A stretch of DNA of 64,000 nucleotides from Fasciolopsis buskii (Eukaryota > Platyhelminthes > Trematoda > Plagiorchiida > Fasciolidae): the NCBI GenBank assembly GCA_008360955.1, contig LUCM01002436.1, positions 62,001 through 126,000 on the forward strand, written 5' to 3'. Position numbers and translations under genes: made by a program. Below, piece by piece: positions 1 through 10,272 of this stretch; within the stretch, counting starts at the first letter, position 1; each line of letters starts with the position of its first letter. The notes under the pieces were generated by a model that was not told where the DNA came from, did no database searches, and was given only the letters and a program-made list of their open reading frames with translations.

Positions 1-819
1 CCCACACCAGCTGGGGGGCGAACTCGAGACTTATTTGCAAATCATGCATTGCACAAAACGGGGCAAACTAGATTGGTAGAATAAATTCGGTCCAACACCA
101 TTTGAGGCATGTTTGAACTTCAAGATCAGCTGTTCCCACGGTTCTCATTGACTGTTTGTCTACGCAGGTTACCGCGACGGTGTGCCGGACCGCATCACGT
201 GACTTGCACGTAGACTCACTACGCCTATCCTAGATCAGTTGTTCAATAGCCGTAGCGACACTATCAGGTTGCCCTGACGATTAGAGATGCTCTTATTGAT
301 TTGAGAATTTTACCGTACTCATTGACACTGTTTCGGGACACTAAAACCGGTGTTCCCACACGCCGAATTGGCTATAGATAGCATGGATCAAAGGACCGAG
401 AAGCACCTTCCATCTGCAATGACTCCTCACGTGGCGTTCCCTGCTGGCAGCTGACGTTAATTAAATACCGTTATTTGGGAGCAAATGAAAATCGGAAAAT
501 TTAGTACCAGGTAAAACTGAGCTGTTGAAGTGCCATAAAAACTGTAACCAGTCCGTGTTCATTTTCTGTTTGCACCCAGTCTGTGGCGGCACCAATAGAA
601 AAAACCATATATCCTTCACAGTTAACTCAAGATTATAAACTGCAACTTCAATTCCAGTCGGAGATCTCAGCGCGCAGTTGTCGTGGCAGCAAAATACACA
701 GGATCCGACGGAACAATGGGAGAAAATCAAAGAATTCCTGCACTCGGCGGCAATTACCACACAGCACTCCCATACCCTGTAAAAATCAAAAACGATGGAC
801 ATTATCAGCTTCGCCTTAG
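1..819. other. stretch without a recognised gene
   Basis: I see no recognisable domain, RNA gene or repeat here. The short open frames at 461-802 (minus) and 583-819 (plus) overlap each other, have no motif I know and look like chance frames. Confidence 0.5.
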
Positions 820-1068
820 AATCTCATTTGAATCGTTAGGAGCGTGAATGGATGATAAGTCCATTTAATAATCACGTGGTGATTCGTGGGAGGATTTTCG
901 TCGGTCAGGCAAGGTCAAACTTCAGAAAGGGGACAGAAGGCTCGAAGGTATTTGTTTAATTTTCAGTAGTATGTTTCACATACGGATGGATGACCAATGA
1001 AAATCCTCCGATAAATCACCACGTGATTCTCAAATGGACTTGTCATCCATTCACGGTCTTAACCATGA
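820..1068. repeat. short inverted repeat, MITE-like
   Basis: Two arms of about 73 bp, roughly 834-906 and 991-1063, are imperfect reverse complements around a spacer of about 85 bp. Both arms contain a CACGTG palindrome and a shared core around GTGAATGGATGA. The left arm and the 14 bases before it (from 820, AATCTCATTT) recur at 62180-62223, so this is a dispersed repeat and not a local accident. It has no coding capacity. The form suits a small non-autonomous DNA element, but I found no target-site duplication, so the class is an inference. It sits at the 3' side of the decayed non-LTR element at 1070-3530. Confidence 0.55.
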
Positions 1069-1069
1069 A

Positions 1070-3530
1070 GGGCCATTGAAATGGTTGGTCTGATTGGGAG
1101 GGAGAGAACAGACATTCGAAACCTTTAGGTGTGTTAAGATTTAAGCCGAATTTCACAGAAAAATAGTGGATAAAGGTAAGTTGATGAAAAAATCGAGTCT
1201 TCGCTGCTAGAAACGACTTCAAACAGGGTAACATCATCAGCATACTTGAACAGGTGACGGAGAGAACTAGCTGATCAGTCGCTGATGAACTCAGAAAAAG
1301 GATACAGTGAAAGAACAGCACCATGAAGCACATTTTAATGACTAACCAAAGGTTCTAACTTGTTACTATCCGCTCGTGCGTACCGTGTTCCGTTGGTAAA
1401 GCAATCAGACAGGCGCGCTTATAAGTGTATGGGATAGCCAGATGCTTCCAGTTTGTGAAGTGGGAGATACCATGGGATAGAATCGAATGCAGAAGAATAG
1501 TCTAAGCAGAGGGAAACTTACAGATATCGTCGTTGCGTCTTAGGACTTACAAATATGATGAATAAAGGAGACAACATAGTCCAAAGTGGACCTGTTGGTG
1601 TTAGGTGAGGCTACCAGGTGGGGTCAGAAGTGCAAAGCTGCATCGCTTCGGTACGATCAGTCATGTAACAGTGAGGATGGATCAGGCCTGGGAAACAGGA
1701 CGGTCGAACGAGCCCATAGGCACTCAAGTAAATGACGTAACGGTCTAAAGACTTGAGCAACTGCAGGCCAGGGAACAAGGTGAAGAACAAATCGTTCACC
1801 CTAACTCTGAAACAAGAAAAAAAACGTTCTATTTTTCCTGACACTATGGTGGACGACATACGAAGTGAAGATGAAAGAAGAAACAATGTGCCCGGGGGAC
1901 CGATAACAGAAGCAGTTGTGCAGGAGGTCCGGGGCTTATTTTGGCCGTTCTCGCTTGATTAGGCGAGGTGGGACTGAACAAGAATTTGGGCGAATGACAG
2001 AAGGCACTAGAAATAACAGCAGTAATGTTCGGATTATAAAACAGTTAGATTCATAAACAAATTGAAAGGGGTCACCAAGAGGATTCATGGAAGGACGCAG
2101 ACGCTCAAGCAAAACACGCCCCAACAGTTTAAGACCGGACGGCGTTAGGGCAATGGGGAGTTGTTTGGCTAAGGCGGCAGAATTGCTAGATTTTGCGATG
2201 GGAACAATAGTGATGGGTCTCCAGCATTCAGGAACAGAAGACGACCATAATGATGCGTCGATTAGAGAACTGGATGCGTCATTCAGAACCGTGCCCTAGG
2301 AGAGATGAACACAGACTATTAGGACCAACTACTTTGGCAATTTTAGTGTCACAGAGGAGCTTAAAGGCTGTTTTAGAGAAAAAAGATATAAGTATCATAT
2401 CACTGCTCTGCAAAAGTGTGACTGGATGACGGCTGAAAATTCGATTAATGCCATCCGCATCCGCAGAACATTTCACACATCTTTCTTCTTACATAACGGT
2501 CCAATCCCTTGCCATATGGACCCGATGATGATGCCACTTGAGAGATGGCTAGCCAAACCCCCGTCGATAGACTTGATTTTAGTCTTTATCAAAGGGGAAA
2601 TGTGTCACACGTGAACTGTCCCGGGATATGCAAAATTGGTCTTTTCCTCTCCTTAGGAACTTCAGTGACTTGGGGGAGATATGATCATCTGAGACTAATA
2701 AAGTCTCAAGGGGACAACAAGTATCAAAAATCGCATGGGTCGTCTCTTGTTATTTAGCAAGTGTTCAAATCGGAAGTAACTAATTGCGTGCGAAAAAGAT
2801 GCTTGAAGAAGAGTAAGATAGTCGTGTGAAAAAATTGCGGAGGGAAATTTGAATTTGGTTTTTGTGTTTGGAAGAATGGAGATCAGACCCCGAGTATATC
2901 TTGATCATTTGTAAAAGCAGACAATAGTCACTCGTTGAGTTGACACGCGTAGTTCCAGGGAAAAAATTTGAAAGCGTATTAATACTCTATCTAGAACGGA
3001 ATTTCCCCTGATGGGAGAAAGGCAGAGGTCAGTCAACTCAGGCACAATCAGTGGTAGGGTTGATGCATCATTTAAATCACCTAAAATTATATGTAGATTA
3101 TCCTCAGAAAGTGAAACAATAAATGTTTAAAGGGGGTCAGAAAAAGTTGTGATAATATGCTGTGAGCTAAAAGGTGTGTGTGTATGAGTTCGTTGTGATC
3201 GTACTGCTATGGCGGGTAAATTCGGGATGACACTAAGTTGCCATGCCATCAGTTCCATTCAGGAAGTACGTAGAAATAACCTCGAACTTGCCAGACTAGA
3301 AGGAGTTTATGTATGTTGCCACTACATTCCAGGTCTTGTTCTTGTTCGAAACTCTGTCTTGCGGCTGAAGTTTAAAGCTGTCGATCGAGACGAGTGTATC
3401 CGAAGCACCCAGGTTCAGCCACGATTCTTGTGTACAGATGACACAAGTGTGAACATGAATCGGTGATTGGAGTACGAGGGACTTGTCCAATGTGTCCGTG
3501 ACCGGAGAACGGGTTTTGGTACTCAGCACT
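1070..3530 (-). mobile_element. decayed non-LTR retrotransposon (APE endonuclease + RT)
   Basis: Read on the minus strand from 3530 downwards, pieces of one non-LTR retrotransposon appear in the expected order. The endonuclease is first: an ESWLN-type segment near 3430-3400, where these enzymes have TE(S/T)WL, then an aspartate-containing strand and YINS near 3300. The catalytic GDLN follows at 3070-3081. Reverse transcriptase pieces come next: LDYSSAFDS at about 1505-1470, the position of the usual LDFSKAFD box, and the YADD active site at 1233-1244 followed by VTLF. Frames change several times and stops interrupt it, so it is inactive. The motif style is that of CR1/Jockey-like elements; I cannot fix the clade. 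The RT is cut near 1070, where the inverted repeat lies. Confidence 0.65.
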
Positions 3531-4027
3531 AGCGGAATGGATATCCTAGCCGAAGGGCTGCACTTGAGATCTGTTTGCTAGCTATCCCGAATGTTTCTTC
3601 TGGAGTGATTGGAAGACTTATAGGGTATGACAATGCGTGATCCCAATGCAGGATGAGAACCAATCGGGTTTTTATAAAGGATTAATTCTCAGCGGTAGCA
3701 ACGGTGAACGGAGACCATAATGAAGCCACGAATCCTGCAAGAAAACGATATGACGCTCACATAGAATTGTAGCGCAGCCAGTCTAAGGGTGCCAGTGTGT
3801 CCGCAGACAGAAAACTGTCTGATTTAGACCATTTGAACGATGCAGTGCGACTGAGTGAAGGTCCAATTAAACAGCTGGATTTTCTCGATCGTCAGAGTGA
3901 CTATTTAGTTATGTTGTGGATGCGCTTTCAAATTCAAGCTGCAAAATGCCCTTTAAGGATTGGATTGGCTCAAAGATCGAACTGTTCTTGAAGGGGAGGA
4001 ATGAAGTGAAATCGTCGTTCTCGTGAT
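3531..4027. other. stretch without a recognised gene
   Basis: This lies upstream of the endonuclease part of the preceding element and could be its 5' region. The plus-strand frame at 3797-3991 has no motif I recognise. Confidence 0.3.
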
Positions 4028-4330
4028 CATCGTTTATCGTTGAACAGCAGGACAAGCCCCACTGACCGCTACCACTCTACCACTGTCACACGTTGCTGGA
4101 AAAAGAAAGAATATGCAAGAAGAGTGGATCCATAAGCCCGGAGAAGAAAACGGGGTAGTTAACACCGCATGGAATACACAGTCTACTTTAAAAACGCATA
4201 CTTTTAGTCACTGTTATTTGACAGAAAGTGAGAACGTGATCCCCACTGTTCACGACCGGCTGACTTATTCTGTAGTCTATCCAACCATCTGGTGGACCGG
4301 TCTTTCATCTGCGTTTGCACCTACTAACGA
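4028..4330 (-). mobile_element. RTE-like element, 3' end remnant
   Basis: This stretch aligns by eye with 39326-39610, the C-terminal coding end and 3' UTR of an RTE copy. Shared landmarks in the same order and orientation are a GTTGAACA / ACTGACCGCT block (4041-4070), an AAAAAGA..GAATAT block (near 4100), GGAATACA (near 4170), AGAAAGTGA (near 4224) and CCACTGTTCAC (near 4240). It is much more diverged than the intronic RTE copies, so it is an older insertion. No reading frame survives. Confidence 0.5.
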
Positions 4331-7300
4331 CAGACACGATGTTTGAATATTGTGGACCAGTTACGGGTCTTAGATGGTATTTACTGGAATGCTCGAGAAA
4401 TTCTCCAATAGTTCACATCTCAAACTGACTATCTACAAAAACAGACGTTTACTGAGACAACGGGGTATGAGCAAACTGGACCACGTAACGTGTTCGAAGA
4501 TGGCTACATTTTCCCCATTTGTAATTTTGGAAGTTACAAGTTACACGTAACCGGAAGTTGGTGAATATTTGGCGGAAAAATAATGATGCTGACTAAACTT
4601 GGACGCAGCCTAGTTATCAACCCAGTGCAGGCATGACATACTAAATCGAATATACTACGGAAATTCGACGTCATAGTATCCAGGGTTCAAGTGAGATGCA
4701 CCTACAGGGAACAGGATAGATCGCATCAACGCCGTGGTGACTAATGGTCACCGTACTGACTTCCCTAGTTTGCATGAAATCTCACCGGATTACTGAAATA
4801 ACGTAACTATTTTATTCGTTGTCATAGTCCCAACTTTTTAGGTTTCTTACGTGATCCATGGACCAAAACGGTTACCCAACATCGCTCGAAAGTGAAGATA
4901 CTTTTGAAGTCCACCTAGATCGAATGCCTCTCTACGGTTGATGCGCCAAATCGCTAGGCGCCGGCTAGCTATGAGATCCATGGTAGACTAAATTTGGCCC
5001 TGTAGATTGGTTGCACTCAGCCTCGAGGGGGATTTGGAAACCGAGTCGGCACGCTTGAGCAACGTTGTTCTGGCCTCGTCTGGGATTCGCCCGGACTATC
5101 GACCAGCCTGGGGAAAAGGGCAAGCTGGGGCTACTCCGCGCAGTGCGTCGGTCTGTCGTACGACCCACTGACGGTGGGGTGGACGTCATGGTAAACGCGC
5201 GCCTGCTGAGGCATAGAGGTTGGAAGCACAGAAACCTGCTTGGCTAACCGAAGAGCATGTGACTCAGGCGTCTCGTGGCCCGGATCACAAGAGCCAATCA
5301 CAGCTACACACCAAAGGTCGAATTCCGATCCCTGTCAAATGAGACATCCAGTTGGACAGCTAGTCCCATGATAAACCGCCTCCACACAATAAATCTGACA
5401 ACGATTGGTCGGACGTAAGCTAACATACCTGTCGCCCACGCAACCGGCAGAACCGTGATACCGTTAGAAGGGCCCCCAAAAACGGCTAAACTTCCACGCG
5501 TTTCCAGTTTGGTGTGAATGTGCCGGCAGGTCATTCGTAGCTTGGATTAGCCATACTACTGGGACCTTCGTTGGAATCGGGGCTTTTCTCAAGGTTAGTG
5601 AGGTTCTTGCCGCGTATTTCAGTGTATGAATGAGATGATCTTTCACTTTTGACACATCTGTAACCGTGTTCTCTACCTGTCTTCCGACTAGGGCAGTGTT
5701 GGGGTCAGCTCTTTAGTAGACTTAAGAACTAGACCAAATCAGGTTGGCTTTTTGCGCACGTGGAACAAGACAAAAAGACGTTGATAACCCGAATTAGCAT
5801 TAAGATCGTGAAGCCTGTTTGCGTTTGGACACTCACTTTGCACAATGTTAATTACGGTCGTTATTAGGGCCATGGTGTGTTATATCTACCTCGTGGCAAT
5901 AAGCTATCGAAGATTCTCTATTCATGAAGTTCCGGGGTTTTGTCGTGCTTAGTTGTCCTGCGTCTTGAAAACCGTTATTTGAAAATGGTTGATGAGTTTG
6001 GGGGTCATATTATCGACTTAACACGTGCCATTGCGTTACACTTGGGTTTGGACTTTTTCTGCTCAGTGTTCATCCCATTCATAAACATGGTCGTTAGTCC
6101 AGACGCGGAGGTTTTGTTCTTCGTTGTATTGTGTGTTCTCAATGTAGTTGTTCCCCACTGTCGTCGTGGTTTTCTAGGTCAACACCCGTACCTGCTTTTA
6201 CGGATCACGTCTCAACCTCTCTTCATCAAGGTGGTTTCCGCGATCTTGTTGGCACCGTCATCAATTTTGTTAGACCGACTACTGTTCTGTCTGGATTTTA
6301 CGAATTTCCCATTGAGAATGACCAAGCGCACGGTTGTGTCTGCGTTGACAGTCGAGTCGGATAGTTAAATTAACTATCCATAGGACGAGAGGTGACTGAT
6401 CACTAGGATTCTCGTGAAATATCACGAAAGTCTCATGGTGATATGCTCCTCGAAGTGCTCTCGGGGCCACGCGTTCCGGCCCGTGTTGTTTCAACTAGAG
6501 CCCATGGATTTGAAACACTTGTCACGCAGCCCGCTTAGAAGAAAATCGACTTGCCTGGAATAGAACCCTGAATGCTATAGAAAACAACCTAAACGAGTAT
6601 TAGGCTGTGTTAGTGGCTTCAGATTGGCGCCAGAAATAGCCACACTTTGAGGAATATAGTCCATACCATAAGATTATTGATACAGACCGCTTCGGTGTAC
6701 TGATAGCCAGGTTCTCATATTTTGCGCGTAGTTTTTCGAAAAGGCACTTTTCTCTGGCGTCCGTGTATGGGTAGGTTTGTGGATATCATGCGCACCCTGT
6801 CGTGATTCTTCTACCGTTTTCTTCTGAACCTCTTCAAAAATACGGCTTTTCATGGCATCATATTGGATAATCGAAGTCATCAAGGTACAATGGGCGGTAC
6901 CATTGCTCCTACACGTTGGCGTAAACGAACCTACATTGGGACCTCTTACGTTGCGTATGCGATACTCATTACCGAGGTCACGTCCATGACTTTCCAAACC
7001 ATCTAGATCGTCCAAAACGAACTCCGTTTTGCTTCGTCCCGCTAGTACTTTGATGCATTTAATTAGACAACAGGCATCCCAGCCTCGTTTATTGGTGTGT
7101 TGCAAATACAGAAATATGTGGAGTACTCGGAAGCAAAACTGAAGCCATCGTGTCGCCGTGGTTCTTGTCACTCGATTAGACGATGTCTTTGTCTACTCCC
7201 TTTGAAACCAAGAATTAAATTCTGTTTTCGAAAATGTGGTTGTTTTTTCATATCATATTGAACTGCACTTAACATTGTCCACTCCCCTGGTAGTCATTGT

Positions 7301-8310
7301 ATTTGGTACTCAGTTCTACTCGGCATACGTCGATTTCTCTCCCAGTCAGGCGACCAAATGAGATTCGTCACAAGTGTCGGGAACATCTGCGTTCTAGATG
7401 GAACAACCCAAGAGATACTGGGACCTCACAGGCATTTCGCGCACCGTGGCTACATTCACAAAGTGTAGTTCACTGGTGAATCGGAGTTTAGTTTAAGCTG
7501 CTCCTTCGTTTTGGAAAAGTTATTTTGCGAATTTTATTGGGCACTTGAAGGTCGATTCTTTGTACCGATATCCATGGATCGAGTGCAGTGCAAGTATGTT
7601 CATTCAAGCTGCTGTGGCTTGGAAAACAGAGTGTTTGTTCGGAGTTTCCATTACGTGGAAATAAATGGAGGACTGTACGCCATTTATTGAAAATGCCCAA
7701 TGACGTGGATCCAAGCTGAACAGCAAAAACCTGCGTCTTAAACGATAGAACGGTTGAGCTACTTGGCGTTATCAGTCCGCCAGAGAAAAGTTGATTAGCG
7801 TCCACAGATTTGTTGCAGCCATGCAAATGTGTCAGTGGGGCAAGGTTTCGATCTCTGAAATTGACGAAAAGGGGAGTGAAGACGCAGAAATGAGCTTCTG
7901 TGGCATGTCCAGTGTAACAAGTTGCATACTTCGGTCAAAACTAAGCTTTACAATCTTAGTAAAACGGGATTTTACCCTATCAGATTATGTTAGAGGAACG
8001 AGCAGATAGGAGTTCGAATCCAGTCGTTAGACGTACGAGGTTGCTCGGGTTATAAACTTAATCACTATCCAAAACTGTTAGTTTCCGCCAAATTCTGTGG
8101 TAGCGCTGAATGATGCCAAAAAATACGTAACATCTCGAAGATAACGTGGATTGTTGTCCAGGGAAGTTGTCCGGTCAGTCGCAGTTTTTTCATAAGAAAA
8201 TAGATTGGACGATGCTTGTTTATACAGCTCAATGAGCACGGAACAATAATCTACCTGTGATGAACAACAAATGACTCCATTCAGAAGGACATTTCGGGTA
8301 CTTTCAGTCA
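4331..8310. other. 4 kb without a recognised gene
   Basis: I see no supported gene here. The part at about 4940-5290 is more GC-rich than its surroundings and could be an unrecognised repeat. Longer frames exist at 5940-6368 (plus, 142 codons, hydrophobic) and 6674-7171 (minus, 165 codons, basic and polar). Neither has a domain, start context or splice pattern I can support. They may be chance frames or exons of an unknown gene. Confidence 0.4.
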
Positions 8311-8750
8311 GCTCAACGAACCAGAAAAACCGAACGGGACGAAATTCTTCATGCCTCCTTACACGGTTGGGAACTCCGACATTTTTGAGAAACACATGAA
8401 TCTGGAGTAAATTGCCCGGACCTATCCTCAGTCCAAATGGTTCCCAACAATTACGTGGAGAAAGCCTACTTTTCGTAAAAACTAACGTGCATCCTTCCTT
8501 GTTAAGCTACTACCATTTGACGATTTATTGTTTTAGCCAATGACATTCGCGAACACAAGATTGTCAAAGAACCTGGTAGTTACTGGAAGCTTTGCTTTGC
8601 GCGGACAGCTGTGCTATTTCGACCAATAAATAAGATCCCGTTTGTGTCTCACTGGGGTCAGATGAAACTGACGATTTACCGACGTTACCGCCACAGACGT
8701 CTTCTCTCTCCGCGTTTTACAACCAAAATGGTCTGTTAGCATAGATCTCT
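8311..8750 (+). repeat. left terminal inverted repeat
   Basis: Left arm of the long inverted repeat. Its reverse complement is found at 9725-10272, interrupted there by a 5'-truncated SINE. The first ten bases and the part beyond 8667 are more diverged than the central 347 bp. Confidence 0.65.
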
Positions 8751-8769
8751 AAGTAGAAAGAGCTTCATG

Positions 8770-9535
8770 TCGCATTAGGTGTTCAAGATGTCGTTCAGCG
8801 GTCAACATTATCGAACGTTGGACACTTAATTGTGAATTTAGAAAGGACAAGCGGTCTTTACGCCGAACAGAAACCAGTGAATGCTGTTCAGTGGAAAAAT
8901 AGTTCGGTATCTGCAATGCATACCACCCGATAATCAGCTGAAGAGTGTGGCGTGAGCCACAACGCCCTCGTCGGGTTTTGAAGAAGTGGGATGCTAGACA
9001 GCTTACCGAATCGCAAACTCAGTAATTGAGGGGAGTCGATTTCTTCCTGGACGAATTATTCCCTCTTTCCCCTTTTCTAATTGAAACCGAAATATCATGG
9101 ATTCAATTCGGTTACAAAGCGATTCTTTGCTCGCCTCAGTCGAATGGGCAACACCGTTTTCGTGCTGATCTCAAGCCCCGAAGACATGCTAGATCAAAGA
9201 TTCAGTACGACCAAAAGCCGATTGTATGGATTGGAATTCTAGGTACACGAATTTTCGGATCGTTTTCCTTCACAAGAAGGTCACGTAACTACACACGCGC
9301 TACAGAAATTTTACAGGAATGTCTCGTTTATGAGACATAACTTTTACAAGTTGTTCCGCCTTTGGATTCGTGGACACTGTGCGACAGGATTTGGTTTCAG
9401 CAGTACGGTACTGCACCACTGAAGACAAGCATAACGGGGATGCCCAGGTGGGAAATCCCTCGAGAAGTGGTATCCGCCATGGAGGAATGATATCGTCCAG
9501 CTGGAATTTTATGTGGGACCATCAGGGACATGGAA
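8770..9535 (+). pseudogene. transposase remnant, IS630/Tc1/mariner type
   Basis: The frame at 9026-9340 includes the segment KPIVWIGILGTRIFGSF at about 9211-9261. This matches the usual K-x-MVW-x-GI-x-G-x-RI-x-GP-x-F core strand of Tc1/mariner-type DDE/D transposases. After a frame change, WFQQYGTAP at about 9408-9434 stands where these enzymes have the second catalytic aspartate (WFQQDGAPPH). That aspartate is now tyrosine, and a stop follows at about 9487. The upstream part (8780-8990) can be read as a weak helix-turn-helix region. The frame is broken and a catalytic residue is lost, so it is inactive. The C-terminal part is cut by a SINE. The family assignment is by eye. Confidence 0.5.
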
Positions 9536-9539
9536 TTTA

Positions 9540-9713
9540 CTTTTTTCTCTTATTTTCGTTATTAATGAAATCAAAATGTACATCATTGTTTAGGAAGGGG
9601 ACAGCGGTCAACAGAGGGCTGACAGGTGAGGAAGTCAGCCGGCGGTGGGAGGATTCGAACACGCGACCTTCGAGGCCAAACGCCACGACCTTATCCACGA
9701 GGTGCGCACCACA
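9540..9713 (-). mobile_element. tRNA-derived SINE, full length
   Basis: Read on the minus strand it starts with a tRNA-like head containing GTGGATAAGGTCG (A-box region) and GTTCGAATCC (B box). The body has a CCCTCTGTTG segment, then CCCCTTCCT, a TGATGTACATT motif and an A-rich tail. The same order is seen at 22175-22352 and 26660-26840. It inserted into the transposase region of the DNA transposon. Confidence 0.75.
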
Positions 9714-9724
9714 AAGTGAAATTT

Positions 9725-10272
9725 GATACAAGTCAATGTGAACACGTGGTTTTGCTATAAAACTCGAAGAAACAGAATACGTATGTGGCAGTAACATCGG
9801 TAAATCGCCGGTCAACTTCCCCACTTGGCAGCCCTCTGCTGGCTGCGGCCCCCTTCCTGGAAGGTGATGTAAATTGTTCCTTCATTAATAAAGGAAGCAA
9901 AAGGTAAAAGTTAAAATTTCATCTGACCCCAGTGAGACACAAACGGGATCTTATTTACTGGTCGGAATAGCACAGCTGTCCGCGCAAAGCAAAGCTTCCA
10001 GTAACTACCAGGTTCTTTGACAATCTTGTGTTCGCGAATGTCATTGGCTAAAACAATAAATCGTCAAATGGTTGTAGCTTAACAAGGAAGGATGCACGTT
10101 AGTTTTTACGAAAAGTAGGCTTTCTCCACGTAATTGTTGGGAACCATTTGGACTGAGGATAGGTCCGGGCAATTTACTCCAGATTCATGTGTTTCTCAAA
10201 AATGTCGGAGTTCCCAACCGTGTAAGGAGGCATGAAGAATTTCGTCCCGTTCGGTTTTCCTGGCTCGCCAAG
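9725..10272 (-). repeat. right terminal inverted repeat, split by a SINE
   Basis: Right arm of the long inverted repeat. The part 9916-10262 is the near-perfect reverse complement of 8321-8667. The inner part about 9725-9807 matches 8677-8750. Between them lies a SINE of about 108 bp that is absent from the left arm. Confidence 0.65.
9808..9915 (+). mobile_element. tRNA-derived SINE, 5'-truncated
   Basis: It contains the SINE body (CCCACTTGGCAGCCCTCTGC, then GCCCCCTTCCTGG and a TGATGTAAATTG motif) and the A-rich tail, but no tRNA head. The left arm of the inverted repeat lacks it, so the empty site is visible inside the same element: the sequence after TCGGTAAATCG continues directly into TTTCATCTGACC there. 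Confidence 0.75.

Larger units (their letters stand above)
8311..10272 (+). mobile_element. decayed Tc1/mariner-like DNA transposon with long inverted repeats
   Basis: Two arms facing each other flank a segment with a transposase remnant. The best part of the arms is 8321-8667 against 9916-10262, about 347 bp each and nearly identical as reverse complements. Outside this the match drops to roughly 80% over ten more bases and then stops, which gives the ends used here. Inside, the match continues from 8677 to about 8750 against about 9725-9807, once the SINE at 9808-9915 is removed from the right arm. The core 8770-9535 has transposase-like coding on the plus strand and ends at a second SINE (9540-9713). 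I did not see clear TA target duplications, so the class rests on the transposase motifs. Confidence 0.6.

Noticed and set aside
6674..7171. 165-codon minus-strand frame
   Set aside because: No domain, no splice or start evidence and no similar copy in the window; noted only as unexplained.
8008..8032. AGTTCGAATCC, like a tRNA or SINE B box
   Set aside because: No A box or cloverleaf can be read upstream and the SINE body is absent.
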